This document shows, piece by piece, positions 33,591 through 43,194 of a stretch of 64,000 bases of DNA. The notes beneath the pieces were generated by a model. That model ran no database searches. It had not been told where the DNA came from and was given only the letters and a program-made list of their open reading frames with translations. The translations under genes and the position numbers were made by a program. Position 1 is the stretch's first letter. The number at the start of each line of letters is the position of its first letter. The stretch comes from Prosthecobacter sp. (GTDB lineage Bacteria; Verrucomicrobiota; Verrucomicrobiia; Verrucomicrobiales; Verrucomicrobiaceae), in assembly GCA_021733925.1 (NCBI GenBank), contig JAIPJY010000003.1, positions 1 to 64,000 of the forward strand, written 5' to 3'.

Positions 33591-33615
33591 GGGGCTTTGG
33601 CGGAGTTTGAGGGCG

Positions 33616-35196
33616 TTATTTCAAAGCGCGGCAGGAGTCGGCCCACGCCTGCCATTTCGCGGCGAGTTGTTTCACCACGTCAGGATGCTGATCCGCGAGG
33701 TTCGTTGTTTCGGTGCCATCGCGCGCGAGGTCGTAGAGTTCCCATGGCGTGTTCTCGTCCTCCGAGATGATTTTCCAATCGCCCGAGCGCAGCACACGAT
33801 TCTGCGGCACGCGCCAGACGAGAGGGGCGCGCGGCGGAAGGGATTCACCACGCAGAACGGGAACGAGGCTGCGGCCATCGAGCGGGAGCGGTTTGCGCCC
33901 GTCGAATTCGACTGGGTAACTCCCGCCGGCCAGTTCGAGGAAGGTTGGCATCAGGTCGATGACATGTCCGATGTCGCTCACGATTTTACCGGGAGTGGCG
34001 ATGCCCCGCGGCCAATGTGCGATGAACGGCGTGCGGATGCCGCCTTCGTAGCCGGTGAGCTTGGTGCTGCGGAACGGTGTGTTGCTTGTGATCGCCCACG
34101 CGAGTCCGTACGCGGCAAAGGTGTCGGGCGGTCCGGGCAAATGATCCGGTCCGCTTGCCACCTGAATGTCATGGCCGTCGAGACGCCACTTGTTTGCTGA
34201 GGTGAAGCCGAAGCCACCCGTGGCCGGCTTCACGCCGCCATCGGGCGCGGCACCATTGTCGGACATGAAGAGCACGAGTGTGTTCTCCAACTCGCCGCTC
34301 ACGCGCAGAGCATCGAGAATCCGGCCCGTGCTGAGGTCAATCGAAGCCACCTGTGCCGCATAGACCGCCATGCGCTCGGCCTGCCAGTCTTTGAATTTGT
34401 CGTCGGCCCATGCGTGAACGGTGCCGGGGCGCGGCGAGAGTTTCCACGCGGCGGGCACGAGTCCGTTTGCACGCTGGAATTTCAACCGCTCATCACGCCA
34501 CTGGTCCCAGCCGCGCTCGCGGTAACGGGCGCGATGCGGTGCGATGCCGGCCTCGCGTGCATGCAACGGCCAGTGCGGCGCGATGTGTGCGACGTAGAGG
34601 AAGAACGGTTGCTTTTTCGTCGCCGGTTTCGCCGCACGGTCATCGAGAAACCTCAGCGCGTGATCCGTCAGCGCGTCGGTGAGATAGAAATCTTCCGGCA
34701 GCTTCACGCGCGTCTCGTCGAGATAGAACGGATTGAGCCGCACCTCGTTGAAGTAGCTGATCTTGCCCGCGCACAGCGGGCCGAAGAAGCGCTGGAAGCC
34801 GCGCTTGGCCGGCAGATCGGGATCCTGCCACTTGCCGACCATCATCGTGTGATAACCGGCACGCTGGAGTCCTTCGCCCAGCGTGATGCTGCGAGTGAAA
34901 TCCGTCGGTTGGTTCCAATGCGCCCCCGTGTGGCCGATGCGCTGCGCGTAAAGCCCCGTGAGCAGCGATGCGCGCGATGGTCCGCACACGGCGTTGTTAT
35001 AGAACTGCGTGAAACGCAGCCCGCCCTGTGCGAGCGCGTCAATGTTGGGCGTTGGAATCTCGCCGCCGTAGCAGCCGAGGTCCGACCAGCCGAGATCGTC
35101 GGCGAGGATGAGGACAATGTTTGGCGGACTCGCGGCGGCGCAGAGGAACGAGGCGGACAACAGCAGGTGTGACAAAATGATGAACCGGAAGAGCAT
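33616..35196 (-). CDS. Secreted formylglycine-dependent sulfatase
   Basis: A 526-residue type I sulfatase. Signal peptide about 1-22 then SPPNIVLILADDLGWSDLGCYGG (metal site). The formylglycine motif CGPSR starts at C71, followed by ASLLTGLYAQRIGHTGAHW. MVGKWQDP and LFMSDNGAAPDGG are further active-site blocks; note GKWQ instead of the common GKWH, which may change substrate or metal-site geometry. It needs a formylglycine-generating enzyme, not seen here. Spaced 24 bp from the downstream hydrolase and 24 bp from the gene upstream. Confidence 0.93.
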   Translation of the reverse strand: MLFRFIILSHLLLSASFLCAAASPPNIVLILADDLGWSDLGCYGGEIPTPNIDALAQGGLRFTQFYNNAVCGPSRASLLTGLYAQRIGHTGAHWNQPTDFTRSITLGEGLQRAGYHTMMVGKWQDPDLPAKRGFQRFFGPLCAGKISYFNEVRLNPFYLDETRVKLPEDFYLTDALTDHALRFLDDRAAKPATKKQPFFLYVAHIAPHWPLHAREAGIAPHRARYRERGWDQWRDERLKFQRANGLVPAAWKLSPRPGTVHAWADDKFKDWQAERMAVYAAQVASIDLSTGRILDALRVSGELENTLVLFMSDNGAAPDGGVKPATGGFGFTSANKWRLDGHDIQVASGPDHLPGPPDTFAAYGLAWAITSNTPFRSTKLTGYEGGIRTPFIAHWPRGIATPGKIVSDIGHVIDLMPTFLELAGGSYPVEFDGRKPLPLDGRSLVPVLRGESLPPRAPLVWRVPQNRVLRSGDWKIISEDENTPWELYDLARDGTETTNLADQHPDVVKQLAAKWQAWADSCRALK

Positions 35197-35220
35197 GGGA
35201 AGAAATGTGTGCTGCGGATA

Positions 35221-36567
35221 CTACGGCTTCGGCGTTGCATTGCTGGCGGCGGACTTCAGGCCGGCGCTATTGACGGCCACGACTCGATACTCGTGCTGCT
35301 TCCCGTCAGTCGCGGTCGTGTCAGTGAATTGAAAATCCAGCAGCGGCGCGACCGGGGTGTCGCCGTAGCTCATGTTCTGAAAGAGCGGGCGGCCGAATTT
35401 GTTCTGTGGCTTCTCCGGGAACTGCGCAAGCGGGCGGCCATCGCGCTCGATGAGGAACGCCGTCAGGCCGCTCTCGAAGTCCGCCTCCGCGTCCCACGTC
35501 AACACGACGCCCTCGGGTTTCACGATGGCTTTCACGTTCGTCGGTGACGGTGGCGGCGTGGTGTCTTCCGTTGCGCCGGTCTTCACATATTGACTCCAGA
35601 ACTTGGCGAACGCCTCGCCTGGCAGCCACACGGAGTCGGCAAGGTTGCCGGAGAATTTTGCTGCAGGCTGTGCAGCATCGCCGAGCAATGGCGCGAGCCA
35701 CGCCTGCTTCTGGTCAATGGGCTTGAGCGACTGGTCGTTGCTCCCCTTGTCCGGCAGGCGCAGCGCGAGGCAGGCATCGAAGAACGGAATCGCAAGGTAG
35801 CGCGAATCCCCCGTCTCGTGCGCGGTGCGCGGGTCGGGCGCGAAGCCGATGGGCGCACCTTTGGCGCGGTAGGCTTTGAACATCGTCAGCGTGCCGGTCC
35901 ACGCGGCGCTGAATTTCTTGTCGCTGTTCTCCTTCGCGCCGGGGTTGCACATCATCGGGATGCCCATAGCGGCGGCGGGAATCTCCGGTTTGGCGACCTC
36001 TCCCTTCTCCCAATACTCGAACGCGGTGCCGGAGCGGAACCAGATGGCTACGATGCGTTCGGGATACATCGTTTGCATGAGGCTGGACCAGAAACCGCCG
36101 CCGGAATGACCCCACAGGCACCACGGCGCGCGCTCGAGTTCGGGATGGCCGGACTGTGAGGCGAGGTCGGTGAGGCACTTGAGGAAAGTCTGGTGCGAGC
36201 CGTTGCGCGGGTCGCACCAGAGGCGGCAGTTGTCCTTTTCCTCCTGATGATATGAGGGCATGATCAGGGCGCAGCCCCACTTTTTGCAGAGCGCCTGCCA
36301 GTGCAGGTCATGCGCGCCCGGCTCGGCACCCTTGCGTGAGCCGACGCCGCAGCCATGCTGATGCACGATGACGCCACGCACGGTCTTCACGCCCTCTGGC
36401 AGCCACATGCGGTAAGTCACGCCGAGCGAAAGCTCGCCAGTCTGCGCGGACGGCGGATAGGTGACCTCCAAATAGCGCCCGTTCGCGCTGGCTTCGGCGG
36501 CAAAAAGAGTGAGCAAGCAGGCGACGAGTGCAGCGACCAGGAAGGGCGGTTTGTGTTTTGAGTTCAT
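35221..36567 (-). CDS. Secreted alpha/beta-hydrolase with C-terminal Fn3-like domain
   Basis: A 448-residue protein from the ATG at 36567, which gives a clean signal peptide (LVAALVACLLTLFAAEASA). An esterase-like core contains VRGVIVHQHGCG, WCLWGHSGGGFW (nucleophile elbow GHSGGG) and IPMMCNPGAKEN. Residues about 345-448 form an immunoglobulin/Fn3-type module (PPPSPTNVKAIVKPEGVVLTWDAE, YRVVAVNSAGLKS). Probably an extracellular esterase binding polymeric substrate. 24 bp separate it from the sulfatase. Confidence 0.85.
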   Translation of the reverse strand: MNSKHKPPFLVAALVACLLTLFAAEASANGRYLEVTYPPSAQTGELSLGVTYRMWLPEGVKTVRGVIVHQHGCGVGSRKGAEPGAHDLHWQALCKKWGCALIMPSYHQEEKDNCRLWCDPRNGSHQTFLKCLTDLASQSGHPELERAPWCLWGHSGGGFWSSLMQTMYPERIVAIWFRSGTAFEYWEKGEVAKPEIPAAAMGIPMMCNPGAKENSDKKFSAAWTGTLTMFKAYRAKGAPIGFAPDPRTAHETGDSRYLAIPFFDACLALRLPDKGSNDQSLKPIDQKQAWLAPLLGDAAQPAAKFSGNLADSVWLPGEAFAKFWSQYVKTGATEDTTPPPSPTNVKAIVKPEGVVLTWDAEADFESGLTAFLIERDGRPLAQFPEKPQNKFGRPLFQNMSYGDTPVAPLLDFQFTDTTATDGKQHEYRVVAVNSAGLKSAASNATPKP

Positions 36568-36583
36568 GTGAGTGTTCGTGGAT

Positions 36584-36727
36584 TTAATGGGTGGAAGAGC
36601 CACTTGACGCCATGTTCGCCTTTGAGCCGCGGCAACAGGCTGCGTCCCTGATGTTTGGTGGGCGGGCCGACACCACGCTCAACAGTGGGAGGAAAACGGC
36701 GACGATGGCGCGGAGGCAGGAGTTCAT
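36584..36727 (-). pseudogene. Truncated sulfatase start (signal peptide plus first mature residues)
   Basis: A 47-codon ORF starting at 36727 with a 4-nt overlap (ATGA) onto the stop of the upstream haem-dehydrogenase gene. It encodes a good signal peptide, MNSCLRAIVAVFLPLLSVVS, then ARPPNI, the usual lead-in to sulfatase catalytic domains (PPNIVLILADD), but then runs into about 20 unrelated residues and stops. The simplest reading is a sulfatase gene deleted after its first 26 codons, leaving a translationally coupled leader. A functional short secreted peptide is the alternative. Confidence 0.55.
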
Positions 36728-39399
36728 AGTGACTTCAAATAGGCGAGCACGTCGGCGATCTCCTGCGCACCGAGGCCGAGTTGTTCGGCGGAGAGCATGA
36801 GTGAGCGGCCGAGAGACTTGGTGGATTTAATCTGGCTGGCGGGCACCATCTGCGTCATGCCGCCTTGGGAGCGGATGATGAGCGGATCGCTGCTGGAGAG
36901 CGTCATGCCGTGAATTTGTTTGCCGTCCTTGGTGATCGTGGCGCTGCCTTCGAAGCCGTGAGCAATGTCGGCCGAGGGTTCGATGATGGCGCGGAGCACG
37001 ACCTCGGAAGGCTGCATCTTAGCGTAGGCGGTGATGTCGGGGCCGTATTCCACGCCTTGGTCTTTGATGTGGTGGCACATGAGGCAGGCGGTGGCGAATT
37101 GCTGGCCGCGCTTCGCATCGCCCTTCAACTTGAGGATCTCGCTGACGGGCGGGAGCCTGCCCGGTGGCTGCGGTGGCACCTGGATCTCGACGAGCTGCAC
37201 CATGTCGGGATCGTAGATGCCATCGCGTTTCAGGCGCTCTGCGAGGCGGGCTTCCTTCCACTGGTCGTCCTTGCGATTGAGCAGCCACCAGACGGCGTCG
37301 GACTTTAACGGATCGCTGGTCTGCGCCGCCACATCGGCCATCGCGTGCGCCGCTTCGTTTGTGGGAATATAACCGAGAGCGACGAGTGAGGCACGGCGAT
37401 CGGGGATGGCGGGCGTGGTGGAAAGGACGCGAGTCTTCATCGCAGCCACGACTTGAGGCGGGTGCAAACGCCACGCGATGCGAGAGAAGGCAGGCGTCCA
37501 TTTGAGAGGATCGGCTTCACCCATGACGGCCGCCACCGCATCGAACACGGCGGCTTCCTTGCCCGTGCAGCCGATGCCGAACGCTTCGATGCCGGTGCGG
37601 TCATTCGCGTCGCAGCCTTGCGCGAGTGACACGAGAATATTGCGCGCCTGTTCAAGAGGAACATCCCGCAGCGACAGCGCCACTTCGCGTCGCACGGCGG
37701 CTGAGGGATCGTGCGCGAGACGCGCGGCCAGCTTGAGCACGTCCGCATTCTGCTGACGCAGCGCGCGAAACGCCGCGACGCGCAGCTGCGGCTCCGAATC
37801 GTCCAGCAGCGCCTCGACTCTGGCCCGGCCTTTCGCCCCCAAATCAGCAAGCACCCATGCGGCGCGGGCGCGGATGAAAGTGTTCTCGTCCTTCAGCAAT
37901 TTCGCGACTGCGGGCATGGCAGCTTCGCCCTGCGCGCGCAGCTTTGCCGCACCGGCGGCCCGCACATGAACCGCCGGGCTTTGCAACGCAGCGACCTGGC
38001 CGTCCGTCGTGCTGAGATCGAGCTTTGGCACGCGCGGTTTGAAGCCCTTGGGTGCGATGCGATAGACGGCTCCCGCAGCGGCCTCATCGAGATATTTGTG
38101 TCCGCCGCCGACGACCGGATCGAACCAGTCGCTGATATAGACCGCGCCGTCCGCACCTACGACGACATCCGAGGGACGGAACAAAAACTTCTCCTCTGCA
38201 TGCACCTCTTTCTTGCTGCCGAAGTCCGAGCTGTTGAAGGCGTGCCCTGGATTGCTCGCGAGAAAATGGAAGCGTTCGAGCGCGAAGCCTGCGCCATCCG
38301 GTTTGGGCAGATAGCCGAAGATCGAGTTGCGGCCGGCTTCACAACTCAGCAGCAGGCCCGCGAACCCTGCGCCGAGGGCGCCATTTTCGTAAAACGCGAT
38401 GCCGGTCGGCGCGCCGCCGCCATAGACATCGCCAGCAGGCATGACGCCCGGATCTTCCTGCCGCCATTCCGCCACCGGCACCGGCTGGCCGGGACGCCGG
38501 TCCGCCTGCCAGGTGCGCTTGCCATCGAGCGACGAGTAGCCCGCATTGCCGTGCAGCATGACGAACGAGGTGCGGCAGGCCGGCGGGTCGTCGTTGTCAT
38601 TTTGAAACACGTCACCGAAGGATGTGACGGTGTGCTCGTAGCTGTTGCGGAAGTTGTGGCCGATGATCTCCACCTGCGAGCCATCCGGCCTCATGCGCGC
38701 TGCAAAGCCGCCGAGATACACCTGCCCGTCATCGCTGCGAAGGCCGGCGAAGTCGCGAGGGTCCATGTCGAGCGTCATGCCGTAACGGATGTCGTAAGGG
38801 CTGCCGATGCGGAAGGTGCGCCCCGATTTGTCGGTGAAGACGGCGCCGCAATTGCCCATGCTCCAATACCACAGGCCATCCGGCCCGACGGTGAGCGAGT
38901 GCAGTCCGTGGTCATGGTTGTGCCCATTGAAGCCCGTGAGCAGCACCTGGCGCCTGTCCACAGCGGGATCGAATTTCATGTCCCGGTTCACGTCCGTGTA
39001 AACGATGAGGTTCGGCGCCATGGAGACGACGACCTGGTTGTCGATCACGGCGATGCCCAGGGGCGCGCGCAAGGCCGGTTCTTGAACGAAGGTCCAGCTC
39101 TTGTCCGCCGCGCCATCGCCGTCCGTGTCTTCGATCACGGTGATGCGGTCGCCGTCCGGCTGTGTCTGGTAATGTTTCGCGCCGTAGTCCACGCCCTCGG
39201 CGACCCAGAGCCGCCCATCCTTGTCCGTGTCGATGCTTGTGGGATTGTGCAGCAGCGGCGATGCGGCCCAGAGCTTCACCTCCAGACCCTCAGGAATAGT
39301 GAAAAGATTCAATGGCACAAGGTCGGTGGCGTGGAGCGGAATCACATTCAGCAGGCATAGCGCGAGAACAGCGGCGAGGGTGTTGAAGAGGGGTTTCAT
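36724..39399 (-). CDS. PVC-type haem-binding dehydrogenase (six-bladed propeller, HEAT repeats, CxxCH)
   Basis: An 891-residue exported protein from the ATG at 39399 (signal peptide MKPLFNTLAAVLALCLLNVIPLHA). Residues about 30-430 form the membrane-bound-dehydrogenase propeller (FTIPEGLEVKLWAASPLLHN, DTDKDGRLWVAEG). About 470-700 are HEAT-like helical repeats. The C-terminal cytochrome domain has CLMCH at 772-776 and ends in QEIADVLAYLKSL. Relatives are thought to oxidise sugars or alcohols in the periplasm; the substrate is unknown. The interval 39400-39558 before it holds a small hairpin (39501-39519) and no gene. Confidence 0.9.
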   Translation of the reverse strand: MKPLFNTLAAVLALCLLNVIPLHATDLVPLNLFTIPEGLEVKLWAASPLLHNPTSIDTDKDGRLWVAEGVDYGAKHYQTQPDGDRITVIEDTDGDGAADKSWTFVQEPALRAPLGIAVIDNQVVVSMAPNLIVYTDVNRDMKFDPAVDRRQVLLTGFNGHNHDHGLHSLTVGPDGLWYWSMGNCGAVFTDKSGRTFRIGSPYDIRYGMTLDMDPRDFAGLRSDDGQVYLGGFAARMRPDGSQVEIIGHNFRNSYEHTVTSFGDVFQNDNDDPPACRTSFVMLHGNAGYSSLDGKRTWQADRRPGQPVPVAEWRQEDPGVMPAGDVYGGGAPTGIAFYENGALGAGFAGLLLSCEAGRNSIFGYLPKPDGAGFALERFHFLASNPGHAFNSSDFGSKKEVHAEEKFLFRPSDVVVGADGAVYISDWFDPVVGGGHKYLDEAAAGAVYRIAPKGFKPRVPKLDLSTTDGQVAALQSPAVHVRAAGAAKLRAQGEAAMPAVAKLLKDENTFIRARAAWVLADLGAKGRARVEALLDDSEPQLRVAAFRALRQQNADVLKLAARLAHDPSAAVRREVALSLRDVPLEQARNILVSLAQGCDANDRTGIEAFGIGCTGKEAAVFDAVAAVMGEADPLKWTPAFSRIAWRLHPPQVVAAMKTRVLSTTPAIPDRRASLVALGYIPTNEAAHAMADVAAQTSDPLKSDAVWWLLNRKDDQWKEARLAERLKRDGIYDPDMVQLVEIQVPPQPPGRLPPVSEILKLKGDAKRGQQFATACLMCHHIKDQGVEYGPDITAYAKMQPSEVVLRAIIEPSADIAHGFEGSATITKDGKQIHGMTLSSSDPLIIRSQGGMTQMVPASQIKSTKSLGRSLMLSAEQLGLGAQEIADVLAYLKSL

Positions 39400-39558
39400 C
39401 GGTTGAATTGAGGATTGTATGGCCTTTGCAGCCTCGTCTTTGCTCCGTCCCAACCACCGTAAACCTCGATGAGCTTCCCGATCATCGGGCGAATGGTGTG
39501 TGGAGCCGCCTCTTTGAGCGGCGCGGGAGCAGAAACGCCTGACCGGACTTTCATTTCG

Positions 39559-40422
39559 CTACGGGTTGCTTTGGGTGATGGATTCCAGACGCCAGTGGTG
39601 CTGGCATTCCAACGTGTAGTCGGAGATCATGCCGTCGATGCCGGCCTGCCGCACCGCACTCCACAACTTTGGATCGCGGCGGGATTCGGTTTCGCCACCG
39701 AAGTTGCAGACCACGAGCCTGCCAAGCTGATGCAGGCGTTTCACCTGCTCAGCGGTCGGGGGGAAAGTCGCCATAAACACATCGAGGAGCCCGGCCTTCA
39801 CCTCCGGCTCCAAGGAGTCCCGGCTGACGTTTTGGCCGACGCGGAACCTGGCATTGAGCTTTTTCAACCGGCGGCTGCAGGCCTCGTTTTGTGAGAAGGC
39901 ATACGACTGCCCGATCAGACCAAACTTTTCCACGAGAGCAACCAGCTGCTTCTCGCCGTCTTCGGTGATGTTCTTGATGTCCAAGGCCAGCAGCGTCTTG
40001 CTGCGGCTGCGTTCTTTAACGATGGCGAAGACTTCTTCCAGTGTGGGCAGACGGGTGCCGGCGAAGGACGGCAGAAACCACGCGCCGGCATCGAGTTGTT
40101 TCAATTCGGCAAGCGTGAGGTCGCGGACCGACCGGTTTCCGCCGTTTGTGGTGCGACTCAATGTATCATCATGCAGCACCACCAAGTGCCCGTCTTTGGT
40201 GGTGCGGATGTCCAGTTCAATGCCGATGCCGAGTTCCAGACACGTGGCAAAGGCTGGCAAGGTGTCCTCAGGGGCGTTCCTGGCCAGTCCTCGATGTGCC
40301 ACGAGGACCGGAAACGTCGCAGTCTCTCCGTGAAGGGTAAAGCCGAGCGCGGGGATCGCCAGGACGGCACAGAGAGAATAAAAAGAGACAAGTTTCATGA
40401 ATGGAATGGGGGCTGGCTTCAT
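39559..40422 (-). CDS. Secreted glycerophosphodiester phosphodiesterase
   Basis: A GDPD-family enzyme, 287 residues if it begins at 40422 (4-nt ATGA overlap with the CocE-like gene) or 279 from the ATG at 40398; overlap favours the first, signal-peptide shape fits both. Catalytic motifs: VLVAHRGLARNAPEDTLPAF (HR...E) and GIELDIRTTKDGHLVVLHDDTLSRTTNG (E, D and H). It hydrolyses glycerophosphodiesters to glycerol-3-phosphate plus alcohol outside the cytoplasm. Confidence 0.92.
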   Translation of the reverse strand: MKPAPIPFMKLVSFYSLCAVLAIPALGFTLHGETATFPVLVAHRGLARNAPEDTLPAFATCLELGIGIELDIRTTKDGHLVVLHDDTLSRTTNGGNRSVRDLTLAELKQLDAGAWFLPSFAGTRLPTLEEVFAIVKERSRSKTLLALDIKNITEDGEKQLVALVEKFGLIGQSYAFSQNEACSRRLKKLNARFRVGQNVSRDSLEPEVKAGLLDVFMATFPPTAEQVKRLHQLGRLVVCNFGGETESRRDPKLWSAVRQAGIDGMISDYTLECQHHWRLESITQSNP

Positions 40423-42236
40423 CGTCTCGGAATTACTGGCAGCACGACGTGCGAGGTCTGGCCGGCGCTGTGCATCACCTTTTGCGTGGCGATGACGCTC
40501 GTGGTTTCGAGGCCGATGTTGTCCGCTCCGGTGTTCAGGTTGCGCAGGTAGTAAGGGAACCAGCTGCTGGAGATCTCGATGCGGATGCGGTGGCCTTTCA
40601 AGAAGGCGTTCGAAGTCGCCCGGCAGAACTCGATGGTGTATTCATGTACTTGATTGGGCGTGATGAGGCTGAGTCTGGCCGGATTGAATGAGCCATTGTG
40701 GTCAGGATCGCGATGGCGGGCGCGCATGACGCCTTCGCAAAGCATGGCGGAGAAGCCGTCTGGCTGCACGTCGATGAGGCGGACCATCCAGTCGGTGTCG
40801 CGGGCGGAAGTGGCGGCGTAGAGTTTGGCGGTGATGGGGCCGGTGACTTCGACTTCTTCTTGCAATGCTGGTGTTGTATAGACGAGCACGTCCGGGCCGC
40901 TGGATGACTTGCGCGTGTCGGCGGCGCCGTCTTCCAGGTGGCCGCCGGTGAAGGGCGAGCGTGTGGGCCTGGCTGGATCATAGACATAGGAGTCGGAGCC
41001 GGCATCGCCCGCTGCGGGTGGGGATGTGCTCAGCGAGCCGTCACCGCTGATCGAGTTCGCGTGGCCGCCGCTGTGCAGGTAATACTTTGTCCAGCGTGTC
41101 TGAGGCAGCGGCCAGTCCTGCTCGGCGGACCATTGGTTTCGGCCCATGACGAAGACATGCACCGGCGCGTCGTCCATCACGCTGTTGTCGATGCCTTTGA
41201 GCCAGTGATCGAACCAGCGGCAGACATAGCCGTCCCAGTCGATGATCGCCTGGTCGCCGTAGTCGAAGGCACCGAGTTTGCGGCTGGTGTTGATGATGTG
41301 CTGCCATGGTCCGATCACCATGCGTGGGCGGCGGGCGTCAGGGGTCGCGCCATGCTGTTTCATGGCGAGGTAGTTCATCGGTGCGCCGGGGAAGTCGGCA
41401 TCAAACCAGCCCGTCGCCGCGAGTGATGGCACCACGATTTTCGCATATTCTTCCGGCTTTTGATAAGCGATGCCCTGCCAGTAAGGATCCGACGACGTGT
41501 TTCCGCGAATCCACTTTTCAAACCATGGCGCATCGAGTGCTCCGCGCAGTTCATTCAACTTCAAGTAGGGCAGCTGCATGTAGTCCGCCAGGCGTCGCTC
41601 TTCGGAAGCAAAGCCACCATACGGCCCCGGGCCCATGGTCTGCCCAACACGCCCCGCATTGGCTCCGCCCCAATCCAGCATCCAGGAAACCAGCACGCCA
41701 TTTTGATACGGCGCGTTGAACATGGCATCCGGCGGCGCGACTTCCGGCACGATGGCTTTCAGGGAAGGCGGAGCCTGAGTGGCCGTCCACCACTGCGCCC
41801 AGCCCATGTAGGACAGACCCATCATGCCAACTTTTCCATCGCACCAAGGACGCGCCGCAAGCCACTCGACCAGATCATAGCCATCGGTCTTGTGCTTCGG
41901 ATCAAACGGGTCCCAAGTCCCCTCTGAATCAAACCGGCCCCGAGAATCTGCGACGGCGACGACATAGCCACGTTTCGCAAACCATGCGGCGCGTTTCTGA
42001 AAGCCGGGATTGTTGCTGTAAGGAGTGATGATCAGGATCGCGGGGAAGCGTCCTTCGGCCTTCGGTTGCGCTACATCCACCGAGAGTTTTACGCCATCAC
42101 GCATCGCGGCCTTGTGGCCGCGAGTGGCTTTGACCTCGTACTGCTCGGCGGAGTACTGGCCGGGATTGGGTGCTTGGGCATGAAGGGCGGCAATCGGCGC
42201 CAGCAGCATGGCGGTGAAGAGGAGGAGCGGCTTCAT
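40419..42236 (-). CDS. Secreted CocE/NonD-type hydrolase (Xaa-Pro dipeptidyl-peptidase S15-like)
   Basis: 605 residues from the ATG at 42236, chosen for its signal peptide (MKPLLLFTAMLLAPIAALHA). Longer in-frame sequence upstream is a shadow of the aminotransferase gene. Core motifs: LIITPYSNNPGF, VAVADSRGRFDSEGTWDPF and nucleophile elbow GMMGLSYMGW with S142. The C-terminal third is the PepX_C jelly roll (VTGPITAKLYAATSARDTDWMVRL). Family members are cocaine esterases, glutaryl-acylases or Xaa-Pro dipeptidyl-peptidases. Five bases separate it from the aminotransferase gene. Confidence 0.9.
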   Translation of the reverse strand: MKPLLLFTAMLLAPIAALHAQAPNPGQYSAEQYEVKATRGHKAAMRDGVKLSVDVAQPKAEGRFPAILIITPYSNNPGFQKRAAWFAKRGYVVAVADSRGRFDSEGTWDPFDPKHKTDGYDLVEWLAARPWCDGKVGMMGLSYMGWAQWWTATQAPPSLKAIVPEVAPPDAMFNAPYQNGVLVSWMLDWGGANAGRVGQTMGPGPYGGFASEERRLADYMQLPYLKLNELRGALDAPWFEKWIRGNTSSDPYWQGIAYQKPEEYAKIVVPSLAATGWFDADFPGAPMNYLAMKQHGATPDARRPRMVIGPWQHIINTSRKLGAFDYGDQAIIDWDGYVCRWFDHWLKGIDNSVMDDAPVHVFVMGRNQWSAEQDWPLPQTRWTKYYLHSGGHANSISGDGSLSTSPPAAGDAGSDSYVYDPARPTRSPFTGGHLEDGAADTRKSSSGPDVLVYTTPALQEEVEVTGPITAKLYAATSARDTDWMVRLIDVQPDGFSAMLCEGVMRARHRDPDHNGSFNPARLSLITPNQVHEYTIEFCRATSNAFLKGHRIRIEISSSWFPYYLRNLNTGADNIGLETTSVIATQKVMHSAGQTSHVVLPVIPRR

Positions 42237-42241
42237 GAGGT

Positions 42242-43162
42242 TCAAAGGGCCGACTGCATCAACTGCGTTTCGATATCCATGCCGACGCGCTGGCTCCAGG
42301 CCTGCTGCATGGTTTTGAACCAGGGGCCGGGCCTGCCATCGCCGATGGGGATGTTGTTGATCTTGGTGCAAGGGGCGAGGCAGTAGGGCGTGGTGGTGAG
42401 CCAGGCTTCGTCGGCGTTGATCACATCGTAGGGCTGGAAGTCTTTTTCGATGAACTCCATGCCGATGTCTGCTGCGAGTTCCTTCACCGTCTGCAGGCTG
42501 ACGCCCCAGAGGATGTTCCGCGTCGTGGGCGAGACGATGGTGCTGCCTTTGATGATGACGAAGTTTGAACCGGCGCACTCGGTGACATTGCCATCGAGAT
42601 CGAGCAGCAGCGTGATGGCGCGTGGATCGACGGCCTGCGACTGCTTGTCGGCCAGAAACCAGTGCAGGCGGCTGCGGTTCTTCATCTTTGGCTCGACGCA
42701 TTGCGGTGGAATGTGGCGGATCGATGGTGTGACGACATGCGCGCCCTCGACGAACAGATGCCGCCACATGCTGAAGCGCAGCGGGAACGAGTGAATGCAG
42801 ATCGTCGGCGTCATTGGACCCGCAGCGCCTGCGCTGCCGGCATAGAGCGCGTTTTCTCCAGGCGTGACGAAATGCACGATCCCGAGGTCCTCGTCCGCCC
42901 GCAGCAGCCTGCAGTTCGTTTCGGCAAGCTCGCACGTTTTCGCCAGCATCTCCTCCGGTGACAAGGGCAGCGCGATGCCGGCATACTTCAACGAGCGGTA
43001 GAGCCGCGCTACATGATCCATGGCGCGATACGGCTGATGCCGGAAGGTGCGCGTCATCTCCGTGAGCGTCGCGCCGAGGACGATGCCGAGATCATAGATG
43101 TTCAGCTTCGCCTGCGAGGCTGGCAGGAAGCCGGTGTTCAGATAGACGATGGGTTCGTTCAT
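42242..43162 (-). CDS. Class IV PLP aminotransferase (BCAT / D-amino-acid transaminase / ADC lyase family)
   Basis: 306 residues from the ATG at 43162 (MNEPIVYLNTGFLPASQAKLNI, the family N-terminus; eight further in-frame codons are possible). KMKNRSRLHWFLADKQ carries the PLP lysine, NVTECAGSNFVII the phosphate-binding region and WLTTTPYCLAPCTKINN the C-terminal block. Cytoplasmic. Class IV enzymes transaminate branched-chain or D-amino acids or lyse aminodeoxychorismate; catabolic neighbours favour transamination. Confidence 0.88.
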   Translation of the reverse strand: MNEPIVYLNTGFLPASQAKLNIYDLGIVLGATLTEMTRTFRHQPYRAMDHVARLYRSLKYAGIALPLSPEEMLAKTCELAETNCRLLRADEDLGIVHFVTPGENALYAGSAGAAGPMTPTICIHSFPLRFSMWRHLFVEGAHVVTPSIRHIPPQCVEPKMKNRSRLHWFLADKQSQAVDPRAITLLLDLDGNVTECAGSNFVIIKGSTIVSPTTRNILWGVSLQTVKELAADIGMEFIEKDFQPYDVINADEAWLTTTPYCLAPCTKINNIPIGDGRPGPWFKTMQQAWSQRVGMDIETQLMQSAL

Positions 43163-43194
43163 AAGGTGTTCAACAAGTGTGCTCAAACGGGGCT

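Noticed and set aside
37711-39360. 549-codon open frame antisense to the haem dehydrogenase
   Set aside because: No domain, arginine/alanine-rich composition, fully contained in a well-supported gene.
42237-42935. N-terminal extension of the CocE-like gene
   Set aside because: It lies inside the aminotransferase gene in another frame and is His/Arg-rich junk; a proper signal peptide begins at 42236.
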